Below, piece by piece: positions 33,941 to 44,884 of a stretch of 64,000 nt of DNA. Position 1 is the stretch's first letter. Each line of letters opens with the position of its first letter. The position numbers and the translations under genes are program-made. The notes under the pieces are model-generated. The model saw nothing but the letters and a program-made list of their open reading frames with translations, made no database searches and was not told where the DNA came from. Origin of the DNA: Rhodococcus sp. X156 (GTDB lineage Bacteria; Actinomycetota; Actinomycetes; Mycobacteriales; Mycobacteriaceae); contig NZ_CP034766.1 of NCBI RefSeq assembly GCF_004006015.1, forward strand, positions 3,567,001-3,631,000, read 5' to 3'.

Positions 33941-35001
33941 CGGCCACCTCCCGGTGCGGGGGCAGCAGGGGCAGCCGGTGCCGGTGGCTGGCCGGCCTGC
34001 GCCTGGTTGAGGTAGGGCTGCAGCGCAGCGTCCACCAGGGGCTTGACGTTGTCGCCGGGGATCAGGTTCTGCACGTAGGCGTTGAAGAACGGCCCGCTGG
34101 AGACGGCCTCACCCAGGGTGATCTGGTACTTCGACAGCCCCTCGAGGCCAGCGTTGAGGTTGTCCCGGTTCTTCTGCAGCACGTCCAGCACCGAGTTCAG
34201 CCGGGTGAGGGTGGGGCCGAGCTGGGCCTCGTTGTCAGCCACCAGCCCACGCAGCTGGTTGGCGACGGCCTGCACGTTGGTGAACAGCTCGCCGATCACC
34301 CGCCTGCGGTTGTCCAGCTCACCCAGCAGGGTGTTCCCGTCCAGCACCAGGGTGTTCAGCTGGGTGCTGCGCTGGGAGAGCACCGTGGTCACGCTCTCCG
34401 CGTTGCGGAGCAGGTCCTGCAGCAGGGCGTCGCGCGAGCTGATGCTGGCGGAGAGGTTGGTCAGCCCGGTGAGCGCGTTCCGCAGGTCTGGTGGGGTGTT
34501 CTGCAGGGTGGCCGCCAGCGTCTTCATCGACTCGCTCAGCTGGTTGGTGTCCAGGGCGTCCACCGTGTCGGTGAGGTCGCCCAGCGCACCGGTCAGGGAG
34601 TACGGGGAGGTGTTGCGGCCCTGGGGGATGGGAGTGTCGGTCGGCAGCTCCCCCGGCCCGGCGGGCCGGACCCCCAGCGCCTTGCGGCCCAGGATGGTGC
34701 TGGTCTCGATGTCCACGCCGGTGTCCTGCCCCAGGGTGATGCTGTCGCCGACGGTGAAGGTCACCAGCACCTGCGGCCCGCTCAGCTTGACGCTCTCGAC
34801 CTTGCCGACGTTCACGCCGGCCACGCGGACGTCGTCGCCCGGGTTGATGCCGGCAGCCTCGGGGAACAGGGCCTGGTACTCCGTGCCGCTGGCGAAGATC
34901 GGCAGCTTGTCGTAGTTCAGCGCCGTCATCACCAGCCCCGCGGTCACCACGATGCCGACCGCCCCGATCGGCACCGGGTTCATCTCGCGAAAGCGCCTCA
35001 C
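33937..35001 (-). CDS. mce4C: Mce family protein C (Mce4C-like)
   Basis: A 354-residue subunit with one N-terminal helix (PIGAVGIVVTAGLVMTALNY) and the Mce domain EYQALFPEAAGINPGDDVRVAGVNVGKVESVKL. A long helical region is followed by a Pro/Ala-rich tail (PPAPAAPAAPAPGGGR), a usual MceC trait. The GTG at 35001 overlaps mce4B by four bases. An ATG six codons later (MNPVPIG) is a possible alternative start. Confidence 0.87.
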   Translation of the reverse strand: MRRFREMNPVPIGAVGIVVTAGLVMTALNYDKLPIFASGTEYQALFPEAAGINPGDDVRVAGVNVGKVESVKLSGPQVLVTFTVGDSITLGQDTGVDIETSTILGRKALGVRPAGPGELPTDTPIPQGRNTSPYSLTGALGDLTDTVDALDTNQLSESMKTLAATLQNTPPDLRNALTGLTNLSASISSRDALLQDLLRNAESVTTVLSQRSTQLNTLVLDGNTLLGELDNRRRVIGELFTNVQAVANQLRGLVADNEAQLGPTLTRLNSVLDVLQKNRDNLNAGLEGLSKYQITLGEAVSSGPFFNAYVQNLIPGDNVKPLVDAALQPYLNQAQAGQPPAPAAPAAPAPGGGR

Positions 35002-36020
35002 GCCGCGCACCTGCCCGTCTTCTGGTCGTTCAGCGTGACCGTGGTGGGCTTGCCGTCCGGGCCGGTCAGCTTCAGCACGATCTGGCACAGGTAGAACTGG
35101 AAGAAGCTGCCGTAGACGCCGGTGCGCACCAGGGCCGCGTAGGTCTCGGGCAGCCGCGACACCACGCTGTCGATCTCGCCCTTGCCCTCGTCCAGCACGG
35201 TGGCCAGCCGGTTGCCCTGGTTGATCGCGCCCTGCAGCGGCTCGCGGCCGTCCAGCAGCAGCGAGGTCAGCTGGTTCGTCCCGGTGTTGACGCTGTTCAG
35301 GGCGTCACCGATCACCGCCCGGTCCCCGGAGAGCCCGCTGACCAGCTGCTGGAGCTGGGTGACCGTGGTGTCGAACTGGGTGCTGCGGGTGGCGACGGTG
35401 TCGAGCACGGTGTTGAGGTTGGTGACCACCTGACCGATGAGCTGGTCCCGGTTGGCGAGGGTGTTGGTCAGCGAGCCGGTGCGGGCCAGCACCGACTGCA
35501 CGGTGCCGCCCTGGCCCTGCAGCACCATGATGATCTCCGAGGACAGCTGGTTGACCTGGGCCGGGTCGAGGGCGCGGAACAGCGGCTTGAACCCGTTGAG
35601 CAGCTCGTCGAGGTCGAGGGCGGGCGTGGTCTGGGAGGCGGGGATCGAGTCACCGTCCTCCAGCGGCAGCGGGTTGCCCGAGCCCTCCAGCAGCTCCAGG
35701 TACCGGTCGCCGGTGAGGTTCTCGTAGCGGACCACTGCCTTGGTGCTGGCGGCGAGGCGGTACTTGGTGTCCACCTCGAAGTCCACCTGCGCCGTGTTGT
35801 CCGCGGTGACCTTCACCCCGTTGACGGTGCCCACCGGCACGCCCGCGATGCGCACCCGCTCGCCGGTCTTGATGCCGGAGGCGTTGGTGAACAACGCCTG
35901 GTAGGAGGTGGTCGGCGTGAACCGGATCTGGCCGAAGATGACCACCAGCCCGGCCAGGATCAGCACCATCACGGTGGTGAAGACACCCAGCTTGACCAGG
36001 GTGGAACGGGCCGAGGTCAT
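34998..36020 (-). CDS. mce4B: Mce family protein B (Mce4B-like)
   Basis: A 340-residue subunit with an N-terminal helix (VKLGVFTTVMVLILAGLVVIF) and the Mce domain TTSYQALFTNASGIKTGERVRIAGVPVGTVNGVKV. A needle helix region and two late cysteines (YLCQIV, TGRCAA) follow. The ATG at 36020 overlaps the mce4A stop by four bases. Confidence 0.88.
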   Translation of the reverse strand: MTSARSTLVKLGVFTTVMVLILAGLVVIFGQIRFTPTTSYQALFTNASGIKTGERVRIAGVPVGTVNGVKVTADNTAQVDFEVDTKYRLAASTKAVVRYENLTGDRYLELLEGSGNPLPLEDGDSIPASQTTPALDLDELLNGFKPLFRALDPAQVNQLSSEIIMVLQGQGGTVQSVLARTGSLTNTLANRDQLIGQVVTNLNTVLDTVATRSTQFDTTVTQLQQLVSGLSGDRAVIGDALNSVNTGTNQLTSLLLDGREPLQGAINQGNRLATVLDEGKGEIDSVVSRLPETYAALVRTGVYGSFFQFYLCQIVLKLTGPDGKPTTVTLNDQKTGRCAA

Positions 36021-37186
36021 GAGCCTCCTCCGGCTTGCTCGCCCTGCAGGTAGTCGATGATGTCGGGCACCCGCGGGGTCTGGACGTTGGTGCCCGGCTT
36101 GTTGGGGTTGCTGCCGGTGTTGGTGACCAGGTACTTCCCCGGCAGCTGGTCCAGGGTCAGGTTCGGCAGGCCGTTGCACCGCGGGCCGCCGGAGGCGCCG
36201 ATCACGGGCAGGCTCTGCGGGTACTGGTAGATGTCGCCGCCGGCGATGAACGAGGTGTCCACGCCGATCCAGGGGTTGATGCCGCCGGCGATCTCCTCAC
36301 CGAGCCCGCGGGCGGTGTTCAGACCCTTGAAGAAGCAGGTGAACTCCGGGGAGTACTCGTAGAGCAGCGCGGTGGTCGGGCGCAGCAGGCTGACCACGTC
36401 GGCCAGCCCTGCCTGGTTGGTGTTGAGCACCTGGGTGCCCACCGTGCCCAGCCCGGTGAGCCCCAGCAGCAGCTGGTCGAGGTTGCCCTGCTGGTCCACC
36501 ACGGTGTTGCTGGTGGTGGTGAGGTTCTCCAGCGTGCGCAGCAGCCCGTTGGCCGAGTCGGCGTAGACGTCGGCCACGATGGCCCCCTTCTGCAGGTCGT
36601 TCTGCAGGGCCGGGATGCTGGGGTTGAGCTGGGTGAGGACGTTGTTGGCCTGGTCCAGCGTCTCGCCGAGCTGGGTGCCCCGGCCGCGCAGAGCCTCGGC
36701 GATCGCGCCCAGGGTGGCGTTGAGCTTCTGCGGCTGGGTGGCCTCCAGGAGCCGGTTGAGGTTCTGGAAGACGGTGTTGAACTCCACCGTCACGTTCTGC
36801 GAGGCGATCCGGGCACCCGCGGCGATGGGCGTGGCGGAGGGCTGCTCGGGTGGCAGGAAGTTGACGAACTTGGCACCGAAGACCGTGGTGGACTTGATGT
36901 CCACCCCGGAGTTGGCGGGGATGAGCCGCAGCATGTCCGGCTGCAGCGCGAGGGTGATCTCGGCGTCGTCACCGCTGACGCGCACCTCCGACACCCGGCC
37001 CACCTCGACGCCACGCACCTTCACCTTGGCGCCGGGATCCATCACCAGGCCGGTGCGGGCGGTGGAGATGGTGACCGGCACCGTGCTGGTGAAGCTGCCC
37101 CGAAACATCCCCAGCGCCACGACGACGATGGCCAGCAGCGCGACGACCAGTGCCAGCGCCGCGAGCTTGTAGTGGTGTCGCACCAT
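36017..37186 (-). CDS. mce4A: Mce family protein A (Mce4A-like)
   Basis: A 389-residue subunit with an N-terminal helix (LAALALVVALLAIVVVALGMF), then the Mce domain VPVTISTARTGLVMDPGAKVKVRGVEVGRVSEVRV. The segment DIKSTTVFGAKFVNFLPP follows, shared by MceA proteins, and a C-terminal part has YSPEFTCFFKGLN and PRCNGLPN cysteines. It follows yrbE4B by ten bases, with GAGGGG as ribosome-binding site. In M. tuberculosis Mce4 imports cholesterol. The KstR-type operator upstream supports the same class here. Confidence 0.88.
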   Translation of the reverse strand: MVRHHYKLAALALVVALLAIVVVALGMFRGSFTSTVPVTISTARTGLVMDPGAKVKVRGVEVGRVSEVRVSGDDAEITLALQPDMLRLIPANSGVDIKSTTVFGAKFVNFLPPEQPSATPIAAGARIASQNVTVEFNTVFQNLNRLLEATQPQKLNATLGAIAEALRGRGTQLGETLDQANNVLTQLNPSIPALQNDLQKGAIVADVYADSANGLLRTLENLTTTSNTVVDQQGNLDQLLLGLTGLGTVGTQVLNTNQAGLADVVSLLRPTTALLYEYSPEFTCFFKGLNTARGLGEEIAGGINPWIGVDTSFIAGGDIYQYPQSLPVIGASGGPRCNGLPNLTLDQLPGKYLVTNTGSNPNKPGTNVQTPRVPDIIDYLQGEQAGGGS

Positions 37187-37196
37187 GGCTAGCCCC

Positions 37197-38048
37197 TCAT
37201 CCCGACAGGTTGAAGTTGCCGGTGCCGCCGTAGATGGCGAGGGAGACGAGCAGGGTCACCACCACCACGGCGATGAGCGAGGCGCGCACCGCGTTGCCGA
37301 CGGCCTCACCCACGCCGGCGGGACCACCGCTGGCGGTGTAGCCGTAGTACGTGTGGATCAGCATGATGACCACGGCCATCAAGATGGCCTGCAGGAACGA
37401 CCACAAGATGTCGGTAGGTATCAGGAACGTCGTGAAGTAGTGGTCGTAGACCCCGCCTGACTGCCCGTAGATCACCACCGTGGCGAACCGGCTGGCCAGG
37501 AAGGACATGATCACGGCCAGCGAGTACAGCGGGATGATGGCGATGAGCCCGGCCACCACTCGGGTGGTGACCAGGTAGGGCATGGAGGGGATGCCCATCA
37601 CCTCCAGGGCGTCGATCTCCTCGCTGATCCGCATGGCGCCGAGCTGGGCGGTGGAGCCGGCGCCGATGGTGGCGGCCAGGCCGATTCCGGCGATGACCGG
37701 CGAGGCGATGCGCACGTTGATGAACGCGGCGAAGAACCCGGTGAGCGCCTCCACGCCGATGTTGCCCAGCGAGCTGTAGCCCTGCACCGCGATGGTCGCG
37801 CCCGAGGCCAGCGTCAGGAACCCCACGATGACCACGGTGCCGCCGATCACGGCGAGCGCTCCCGAGCCCATGCTGATCTCGGCGATCAGCCGCAGGGTCT
37901 CCTTCTTGTAGTGGGTGACCGCCCGCCAGGACCAGCGCAGCGCGGTCCAGTAGAAGACAGCCTGCTCGCCGAAGCTGTCCGTGGACCCGGAGAAGCGCTG
38001 GCCCACGCGCCGCGTGCGGGGGAACTTGCCGGTCATCGCGATAGCCAT
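37197..38048 (-). CDS. yrbE4B: YrbE/MlaE-family permease B (YrbE4B-like)
   Basis: A 283-residue permease with about five to six membrane helices. The MlaE signature lies at ATIGAGSTAQLGAMRISEEIDALEVMGIPSMPYLVTTRVVAGLIAIIPLY, containing the EExDALxxMG coupling loop that meets the ATPase. An extra N-terminal stretch of about 40 residues precedes the fold. It pairs with YrbE4A to form the inner-membrane channel. The MceG ATPase is not in the window. Four bases separate it from yrbE4A. Confidence 0.92.
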   Translation of the reverse strand: MAIAMTGKFPRTRRVGQRFSGSTDSFGEQAVFYWTALRWSWRAVTHYKKETLRLIAEISMGSGALAVIGGTVVIVGFLTLASGATIAVQGYSSLGNIGVEALTGFFAAFINVRIASPVIAGIGLAATIGAGSTAQLGAMRISEEIDALEVMGIPSMPYLVTTRVVAGLIAIIPLYSLAVIMSFLASRFATVVIYGQSGGVYDHYFTTFLIPTDILWSFLQAILMAVVIMLIHTYYGYTASGGPAGVGEAVGNAVRASLIAVVVVTLLVSLAIYGGTGNFNLSG

Positions 38049-38052
38049 CGAC

Positions 38053-38823
38053 TCAGCCCGCCGTTGCCTTGATGCCGACCGCGGTGACGATCACGTTGAT
38101 GACGAACAGACCCATGAAGGAGTAGACCACCGTCTCGTTGACCGCGTCACCGACGCTCTTGGGACCGCCCTTGACCGACAGCCCGCGGTAGCAGGCCACG
38201 AGCCCGGCGATCAGGCCGAACAGACCCGCCTTGACCTCGGAGATCACGACCTCGGGCAGGTGGGTGAGCAGGGTGAGCCCGGAGACGAAGGCCCCGGGGT
38301 TGACGTCCTGCAGGAAGACCGAGAAGAAGAAGCCGCCGAGCAGGCCGATGGACACCACCAGCCCGTTGAGCAGCAGCGCCACGAAGGTCGAGGCCAGCAC
38401 CCGCGGGACCACCAGGCGACGGATGGGGTCGATGCCCAGCACCTCCATCGCGTCGATCTCCTCGCGGATGGTGCGGGCGCCCAGGTCGGCGCAGATGGCG
38501 GTGGCACCGGCACCGGCCACGATGAGCACGGTGACGATCGGGCCGACCTGGGTGACCGCGCCGAGCGCGGCGCCGGCACCGCTGAGGTCGGCCGCGCCGA
38601 TCTCCTTGAGCAGGATGTTCAGGGTGAAGCTGACCAGCACGGTGAACGGCAGCGCCACCAGGACGGTGGGCAGCATGGAGACCCGCGCGATGAACCAGCA
38701 CTGGTCGACGAACTCGCCCCACTGGTAGGGACGGCGCCACGAGAACCGGAGCACGTCCAGGGTCATCGCGAAGAAGCTGCCGAGGTTGCGCAACGGCGTG
38801 TCGATCAGCGCAGGAACCGCCAT
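38053..38823 (-). CDS. yrbE4A: YrbE/MlaE-family permease A (YrbE4A-like)
   Basis: A 256-residue permease, first gene of the ten-gene mce operon. The coupling loop is GAGATAICADLGARTIREEIDAMEVLGIDPIRRLVVPRVLA, with the EExDAMxVLG motif. Five to six hydrophobic helices surround it. An 80-base leader separates it from the likely promoter and KstR-type operator at 38899-38920. Confidence 0.92.
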   Translation of the reverse strand: MAVPALIDTPLRNLGSFFAMTLDVLRFSWRRPYQWGEFVDQCWFIARVSMLPTVLVALPFTVLVSFTLNILLKEIGAADLSGAGAALGAVTQVGPIVTVLIVAGAGATAICADLGARTIREEIDAMEVLGIDPIRRLVVPRVLASTFVALLLNGLVVSIGLLGGFFFSVFLQDVNPGAFVSGLTLLTHLPEVVISEVKAGLFGLIAGLVACYRGLSVKGGPKSVGDAVNETVVYSFMGLFVINVIVTAVGIKATAG

Positions 38824-38898
38824 CGTCGCGCCCGCCCCCTCTCCGCCTCGCCGACCGGCAGACGTGACGCCCGCCGGGTTCTGAGTGTGACAAGAACC

Positions 38899-38920
38899 AT
38901 ACTAACTAGAACACGTTACA
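38899..38920 (-). promoter_or_regulatory. mce4 operon promoter with KstR-type operator
   Basis: TAGAAC-AC-GTTACA (38907-38920) fits the TnnAACnnGTTnnA core of the steroid regulator KstR, as I recall it from mycobacterial work. Directly next to it, reading leftward, is TAGTAT (38904 to 38899), a good -10 box on the minus strand, so a bound repressor would block RNA polymerase. The surroundings (38880-39060) are A+T-rich and hold no gene. Confidence 0.7.
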
Positions 38921-39097
38921 GCTCTGCGGTGTCAAATCCTGGTAACGGACCTGGCCACCGACCCCGAGTACTCAACGTCGGCAGCGCCAAATAGGTGCGC
39001 GGGATCACAGTAGACACTCCGCGGCGCGTATCGAAAGATCGCGCAAACAGCAAATCTGCCCCGGTCGGAGCACCCAGAGCCGGTGCGGTGTCCCAGC

Positions 39098-40408
39098 TCA
39101 GCTGGACGGGGCCGTGCCCCCTGCTGCCTGGCCCGTGCGGGGCGTCGCGATCTGGCGTCCGTGCAGCCGGCCGTAGCCGACGCAGACCAGCCCCAGCGCG
39201 GCCAGCACCAGCACTCCGAGCACGGCCGGCCGGTCGGCGTAGAGCGACGCGGCGTACCGAAAGCTGAGCAGCAGCAGGGCCACCACCGCGCTGCCACCGG
39301 CCACCAGCCACACCCGTCCCGCCGACCAGCCGTGCACGCGGGAGCGCAGGGCGGCCTCGATGGTGAGGGCGAAGACCGCGCCCACCACCAGGTCCACGCC
39401 GTAGTGGTAGCCGAAGCCCAGGGTGGCGGCCAGGGTGCCGACCAGCCAGAACGTGCCCACCGCGCGCATCGCCCGCCCCATCGGCCGGGTGTGCACGAAG
39501 ATCACCACCGCCCACGCGGTGTGCAGGCTGGGCATGCAGTTGCGGGGGGTGAAGTCGTTGAACAGCAGGGGCTCGGGTGCCGCGACCACGGGTACCACGT
39601 CAGGCCACTGCGTGGAGTAGGCGAACTCCCCACCGTCGGCACCGAAGGCGAACATCGGCCCCACCACCGGGAACAACAGGTAGAGCGCCGGTCCCAGCAG
39701 CCCCACCGCCACGAAGGTCAGCATGATGTTGTGCCGCTGCCAGCCCCGCCACAGCTGCACCCCGGCGGCGAACACCGCCATCAGCGGCAGCATCGAGTAC
39801 ACGGTGAGGAAGAAGTAGTGGCCCACCACGCCCAGGTGGTCGAAGAGCCGGCCCACCAGCCACGCCGGGGAGAGCAGCGCGTGGTCGGCGACCGCCAGGT
39901 ACTCGTCCAGCACCTCCGGGCGCAGCGCCGCCGTCAGCTCCAGCCAGACGTTGCCCAGCGCGGTGGCCGCCACCAGGGCCGCGCCACAGCCCAGCCCCCG
40001 CAGGGCGGCGAGCCGCTCGGCGCCGTGCAGTCGAGTCGTGGCGTGCACCGCGAGGCCGGTGAGGGCGACCAGCGCGCCGGCGCCCACCGAGCGAACCTCG
40101 CCGTTGACCACCAGCCGAGCCAGCGACAGCACCGCATCCACCGCGAGCGCAGCGCCGAGCGTGGGCCACCACAGCCGCCGGGGCGCGAGCACCAGCGCGA
40201 TGAGCAGGCCGCAGTAGATGCCCGGCGCGGAGGGCTGCTCGGTGACGTACACGCTGAGCAGCGCCAGGGTCGGGCCGGTGAGCTGCTGGCTCGCGCAGAG
40301 TGCCTCCACCAGACCGAGCAGCACCAGACCGGCGAGCACTCCCAGCAGCACCCGCAGGTGCGATCGCAGCCACGCCCGGGTGGTGGTGGTGGGGTCCGCG
40401 AGAAGCAC
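39098..40408 (-). CDS. Multi-pass membrane PAP2-family phosphatase (inositol-phosphorylceramide-synthase-like)
   Basis: A 436-residue protein with many membrane helices. The PAP2 phosphatase motifs are in the middle: CMPSLHTAWAVV (motif with active His) and GFGYHYGVDLVVGA (HxxxD). The first motif is degenerate, as in the Aur1/IPC-synthase-like branch. Such enzymes move or remove phospho-head groups on membrane lipids; in mycolic-acid bacteria they are candidates for lipid-carrier recycling. The GTG start at 40408 follows TACCGT by six bases, hinting at leaderless expression. It diverges from gdhA. Confidence 0.82.
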   Translation of the reverse strand: MLLADPTTTTRAWLRSHLRVLLGVLAGLVLLGLVEALCASQQLTGPTLALLSVYVTEQPSAPGIYCGLLIALVLAPRRLWWPTLGAALAVDAVLSLARLVVNGEVRSVGAGALVALTGLAVHATTRLHGAERLAALRGLGCGAALVAATALGNVWLELTAALRPEVLDEYLAVADHALLSPAWLVGRLFDHLGVVGHYFFLTVYSMLPLMAVFAAGVQLWRGWQRHNIMLTFVAVGLLGPALYLLFPVVGPMFAFGADGGEFAYSTQWPDVVPVVAAPEPLLFNDFTPRNCMPSLHTAWAVVIFVHTRPMGRAMRAVGTFWLVGTLAATLGFGYHYGVDLVVGAVFALTIEAALRSRVHGWSAGRVWLVAGGSAVVALLLLSFRYAASLYADRPAVLGVLVLAALGLVCVGYGRLHGRQIATPRTGQAAGGTAPSS

Positions 40409-40459
40409 AGCAAGACGGTAGTGGACGAAGACCGCTCCCGGCTTCGTGCCAGCCTGTAG

Positions 40460-42456
<1,997 letters not shown>

Positions 42457-42481
42457 GAAAGCTCCCGACAGCTGGTGAAGA

Positions 42482-42509
42482 ACCATTCCCCTTTTTCGGG
42501 GCCAGTGGT
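42482..42509. promoter_or_regulatory. Inverted repeat in the tetR / epimerase divergent region
   Basis: ACCA-TT-CCCC (42482-42491) faces GGGG-CCAG-TGGT (42498-42509) around TTTTTC. The block is centred between the divergent starts (42456 and 42566) and is a reasonable operator for the adjacent TetR protein. Confidence 0.4.
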
Positions 42510-42565
42510 ACCGTAACAAGGATGTGGCTGGCCCGCGGGGGGCGCACTCCGAGCAGAGGACACGG

Positions 42566-43588
42566 ATGAAGATCGCGGTCACCGGCGGCACCGGGTACCT
42601 GGGTGCCCACACCACCAAGGCGCTGCTCGACGCCGGCCACCAGGTGCGCCTGCTGATCCATCCCGACGACTCGCCGCAGGACTCCCTGGGTGCGCTCGGC
42701 GTGGACGTCACCGCGCTGGAGACCGTGGTCGGGGACGTCCGCGACGGTGACGTCATCACCGAGCTGCTCATCGGTTGCGACGCGGTGCTGCACGCCGCGG
42801 GCATCGTCGGGGTGGACGACAGCCGCGAGAAGCTGATGTGGCAGGTCAACACCCAGGCGACGGCCACCCTGCTCACCCGCGCGGTCGGCCTGGGGCTCGA
42901 CCCGATCGTGCACGTGGCCAGCTACAGCGCGCTGTTCCCCTGCAAGGACCCGGTGATCGGCCCGGACAGCGAGACCGCTGACGGGCGCAGCGCCTACGGG
43001 CGCACCAAGTCCGCCGCCGACCGCATCGCCCGTGGGCTGCAGGCCGGCGGCGCTCCCGTGGTCATCACCTACCCCTCCTCGGTGGTGGGCCCGGCCGCGG
43101 GCACCCAGCGAGGCATCACCGCGATGGGCTGGGCCGCCATGCTGCAGCTGGGCATGGCACCCGTCTTCGACGGCGGCATGGCCATGATCGACGTGCGCGA
43201 CGTGGCCGCCGTCCACACGGCGCTGATGGAGCCAGGCCGCGGGCCGCGCCGCTACGTCTGCGGCGGCGAGATGGTTCCCTTCGGGACCATGGTGGACCTG
43301 CTGGAGGAGTTCTCCGGACGCAAGATCCGGCGCATCCCGATGAGCCAGGGCGCCATCCGGACGCTGGGCCGGATCAGCGACCTCGTCGGACGGTTCCTGC
43401 CGATGTCGGCAGGCATCAGCTACGAGGCGGCCTGGCTGCTCACCGCGGCCACCCCCATGGACGACTCCCGCACCCGCTCCGAGCTCGGCCTGACCTGGCG
43501 CCCGATCCGGCAGGCCCTGATGGACACCATGTGCCAGACCGCACCGGCAGGCGCCCTCGCCAACCCCACCGAGAGGGGCCAGCAATGA
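42566..43588 (+). CDS. NAD-dependent epimerase/dehydratase (3-beta-HSD-like extended SDR)
   Basis: A 340-residue extended SDR. The cofactor loop is VTGGTGYLGAHTTKALLDAG, and the active-site region has HVASYSALF and SAYGRTKSAAD (YxxxK). The C-terminal domain holds RRYVCGGEM. The product class includes sugar epimerases, dihydroflavonol-type reductases and 3-beta-hydroxysteroid dehydrogenases; which one cannot be decided. AGAGGA precedes the ATG. Coupled by ATGA to a flavin oxidoreductase, it suggests two reductive steps on a common substrate. Confidence 0.85.
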   Translation: MKIAVTGGTGYLGAHTTKALLDAGHQVRLLIHPDDSPQDSLGALGVDVTALETVVGDVRDGDVITELLIGCDAVLHAAGIVGVDDSREKLMWQVNTQATATLLTRAVGLGLDPIVHVASYSALFPCKDPVIGPDSETADGRSAYGRTKSAADRIARGLQAGGAPVVITYPSSVVGPAAGTQRGITAMGWAAMLQLGMAPVFDGGMAMIDVRDVAAVHTALMEPGRGPRRYVCGGEMVPFGTMVDLLEEFSGRKIRRIPMSQGAIRTLGRISDLVGRFLPMSAGISYEAAWLLTAATPMDDSRTRSELGLTWRPIRQALMDTMCQTAPAGALANPTERGQQ

Positions 43589-44844
43589 CCACGCCCGAGC
43601 CCGGCACGCCCAGCACCACCCGCGCCTCGCTGGGCACGCCCGGCGTGGGAGCGCCCACCGGTGCCGTGCCCTTCGAGCAGGCCAGGCTGGGACCGCTGAC
43701 CCTGCGCAACCGCATCATCAAGGCCGCGACCTTCGAGGGCGTCATGCCGCGCGGCACGATCACCCAGGACCTCATCGACTTCCACGCCCGCGTCGCCCGT
43801 GGTGGGGCAGCGCTCACCACCGTGGCCTACTGCGCGGTCTCCGCGGACGGGCGGGTGCACCGCAACACCCTGGTGATGGACGGCAAGCAGGACGCGGAGC
43901 TGCGCCGGCTCACGGACGCGGTGCACGCCGAGGGCGCGCTGGTCGCCGCCCAGCTGGGCCACGCCGGCTACGTCGCTGACCAGCGGTCCAACCGGATGCC
44001 CAGCATGGGGCCGTCCACCCGCCTCAGCGCGCCGGGCATGGGCCTGGTCAAGGCGGCCACCCCGGCCCAGCTCGAGCGGGTGCTGGGCGACTTCCGCCGA
44101 GCCGCGCAGGTCGCGGTGGACACCGGATTCGACGCCATCGAGATCCACCTCGGGCACAACTACCTGCTCAGCTCCTTCCTCAGTCCCAACCTCAACCGCC
44201 GCAAGGACCACCTGGGCGGCAGCATCGAGAACCGCTCGCGCTTCCCGCGAGAGGTGGTTGCCGCCGTGCGCGAGGTGGTGGGCTCCGGCGTCGCCGTCAC
44301 CGCCAAGCTGAACATGGCCGACGGCGTCCCCCAGGGGCTGTGGCTGGAGGAGAGCCTGCAGTTCGCCCGGCTGCTGCAGGACGACGGGCACCTCGACGCG
44401 ATGCAGCTCACCGGTGGCAGCTCGCTGCTCAACGGCATGTACTTCTTCCGCGGCGAGGTGCCGCTGCGCGAGCTCGCCGCCACCCAGGCGACGGTGGTCG
44501 GGTGGGGCCTGCGCGCGTTCGGCAAGAAGATGCTGTTCCCGGAGTATCCCTTCGAGGAGGCGTTCTTCCTGCCCTTCGCCCGCCAGTTCCGGGCGGCGCT
44601 GGACATGCCGCTGATCCTGCTCGGCGGCATCAACGAGCTGGACACCATCCAGCTCGGCCTGGACGAGGGCTTCCAGTTCGTGGCGATGGCCCGGGCCCTG
44701 CTGCGCGAGCCGGACCTGATCAACCAGTACCAGTCCAAGGGCCGCACCACCGGCCTGTGCGTGCACTGCAACAAGTGCATGCCCACCATCTACACCGGCA
44801 CCCGGTGCGTGCTGGCCGACGCTCCCGAGCCGGCGCTGCACTAG
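43585..44844 (+). CDS. NADH:flavin oxidoreductase (old yellow enzyme family) with C-terminal cysteine cluster
   Basis: A 419-residue TIM-barrel flavoenzyme. FMN contacts and the active site are visible: ARLGPLTLRNRIIKAATFEGV, AQLGHAGY, the HLGHNYLLSSFLSPNLNRRKDHLGGSIENRSRFPREVV block and LGGINELDTIQ with VAMARALLREPDLI. The end has CVHCNKCMPTIYTGTRC, a C-x2-C-x2-C-x9-C arrangement recalling the [4Fe-4S] site of 2,4-dienoyl-CoA-reductase-like members. The NAD(P)H-binding C-terminal domain of those enzymes is absent, so electrons may come from a partner. It probably reduces an enone or enoyl compound. Confidence 0.85.
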   Translation: MTTPEPGTPSTTRASLGTPGVGAPTGAVPFEQARLGPLTLRNRIIKAATFEGVMPRGTITQDLIDFHARVARGGAALTTVAYCAVSADGRVHRNTLVMDGKQDAELRRLTDAVHAEGALVAAQLGHAGYVADQRSNRMPSMGPSTRLSAPGMGLVKAATPAQLERVLGDFRRAAQVAVDTGFDAIEIHLGHNYLLSSFLSPNLNRRKDHLGGSIENRSRFPREVVAAVREVVGSGVAVTAKLNMADGVPQGLWLEESLQFARLLQDDGHLDAMQLTGGSSLLNGMYFFRGEVPLRELAATQATVVGWGLRAFGKKMLFPEYPFEEAFFLPFARQFRAALDMPLILLGGINELDTIQLGLDEGFQFVAMARALLREPDLINQYQSKGRTTGLCVHCNKCMPTIYTGTRCVLADAPEPALH

Positions 44845-44884
44845 CAACCCGGCACCCGCGGCCCTGCCGCAGGCTTGCTCGGGG

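Noticed and set aside
38824-39097. Possible small gene in the gap before the mce operon
   Set aside because: The A+T-rich block holds a promoter and operator but no frame with both a start signal and coding character.
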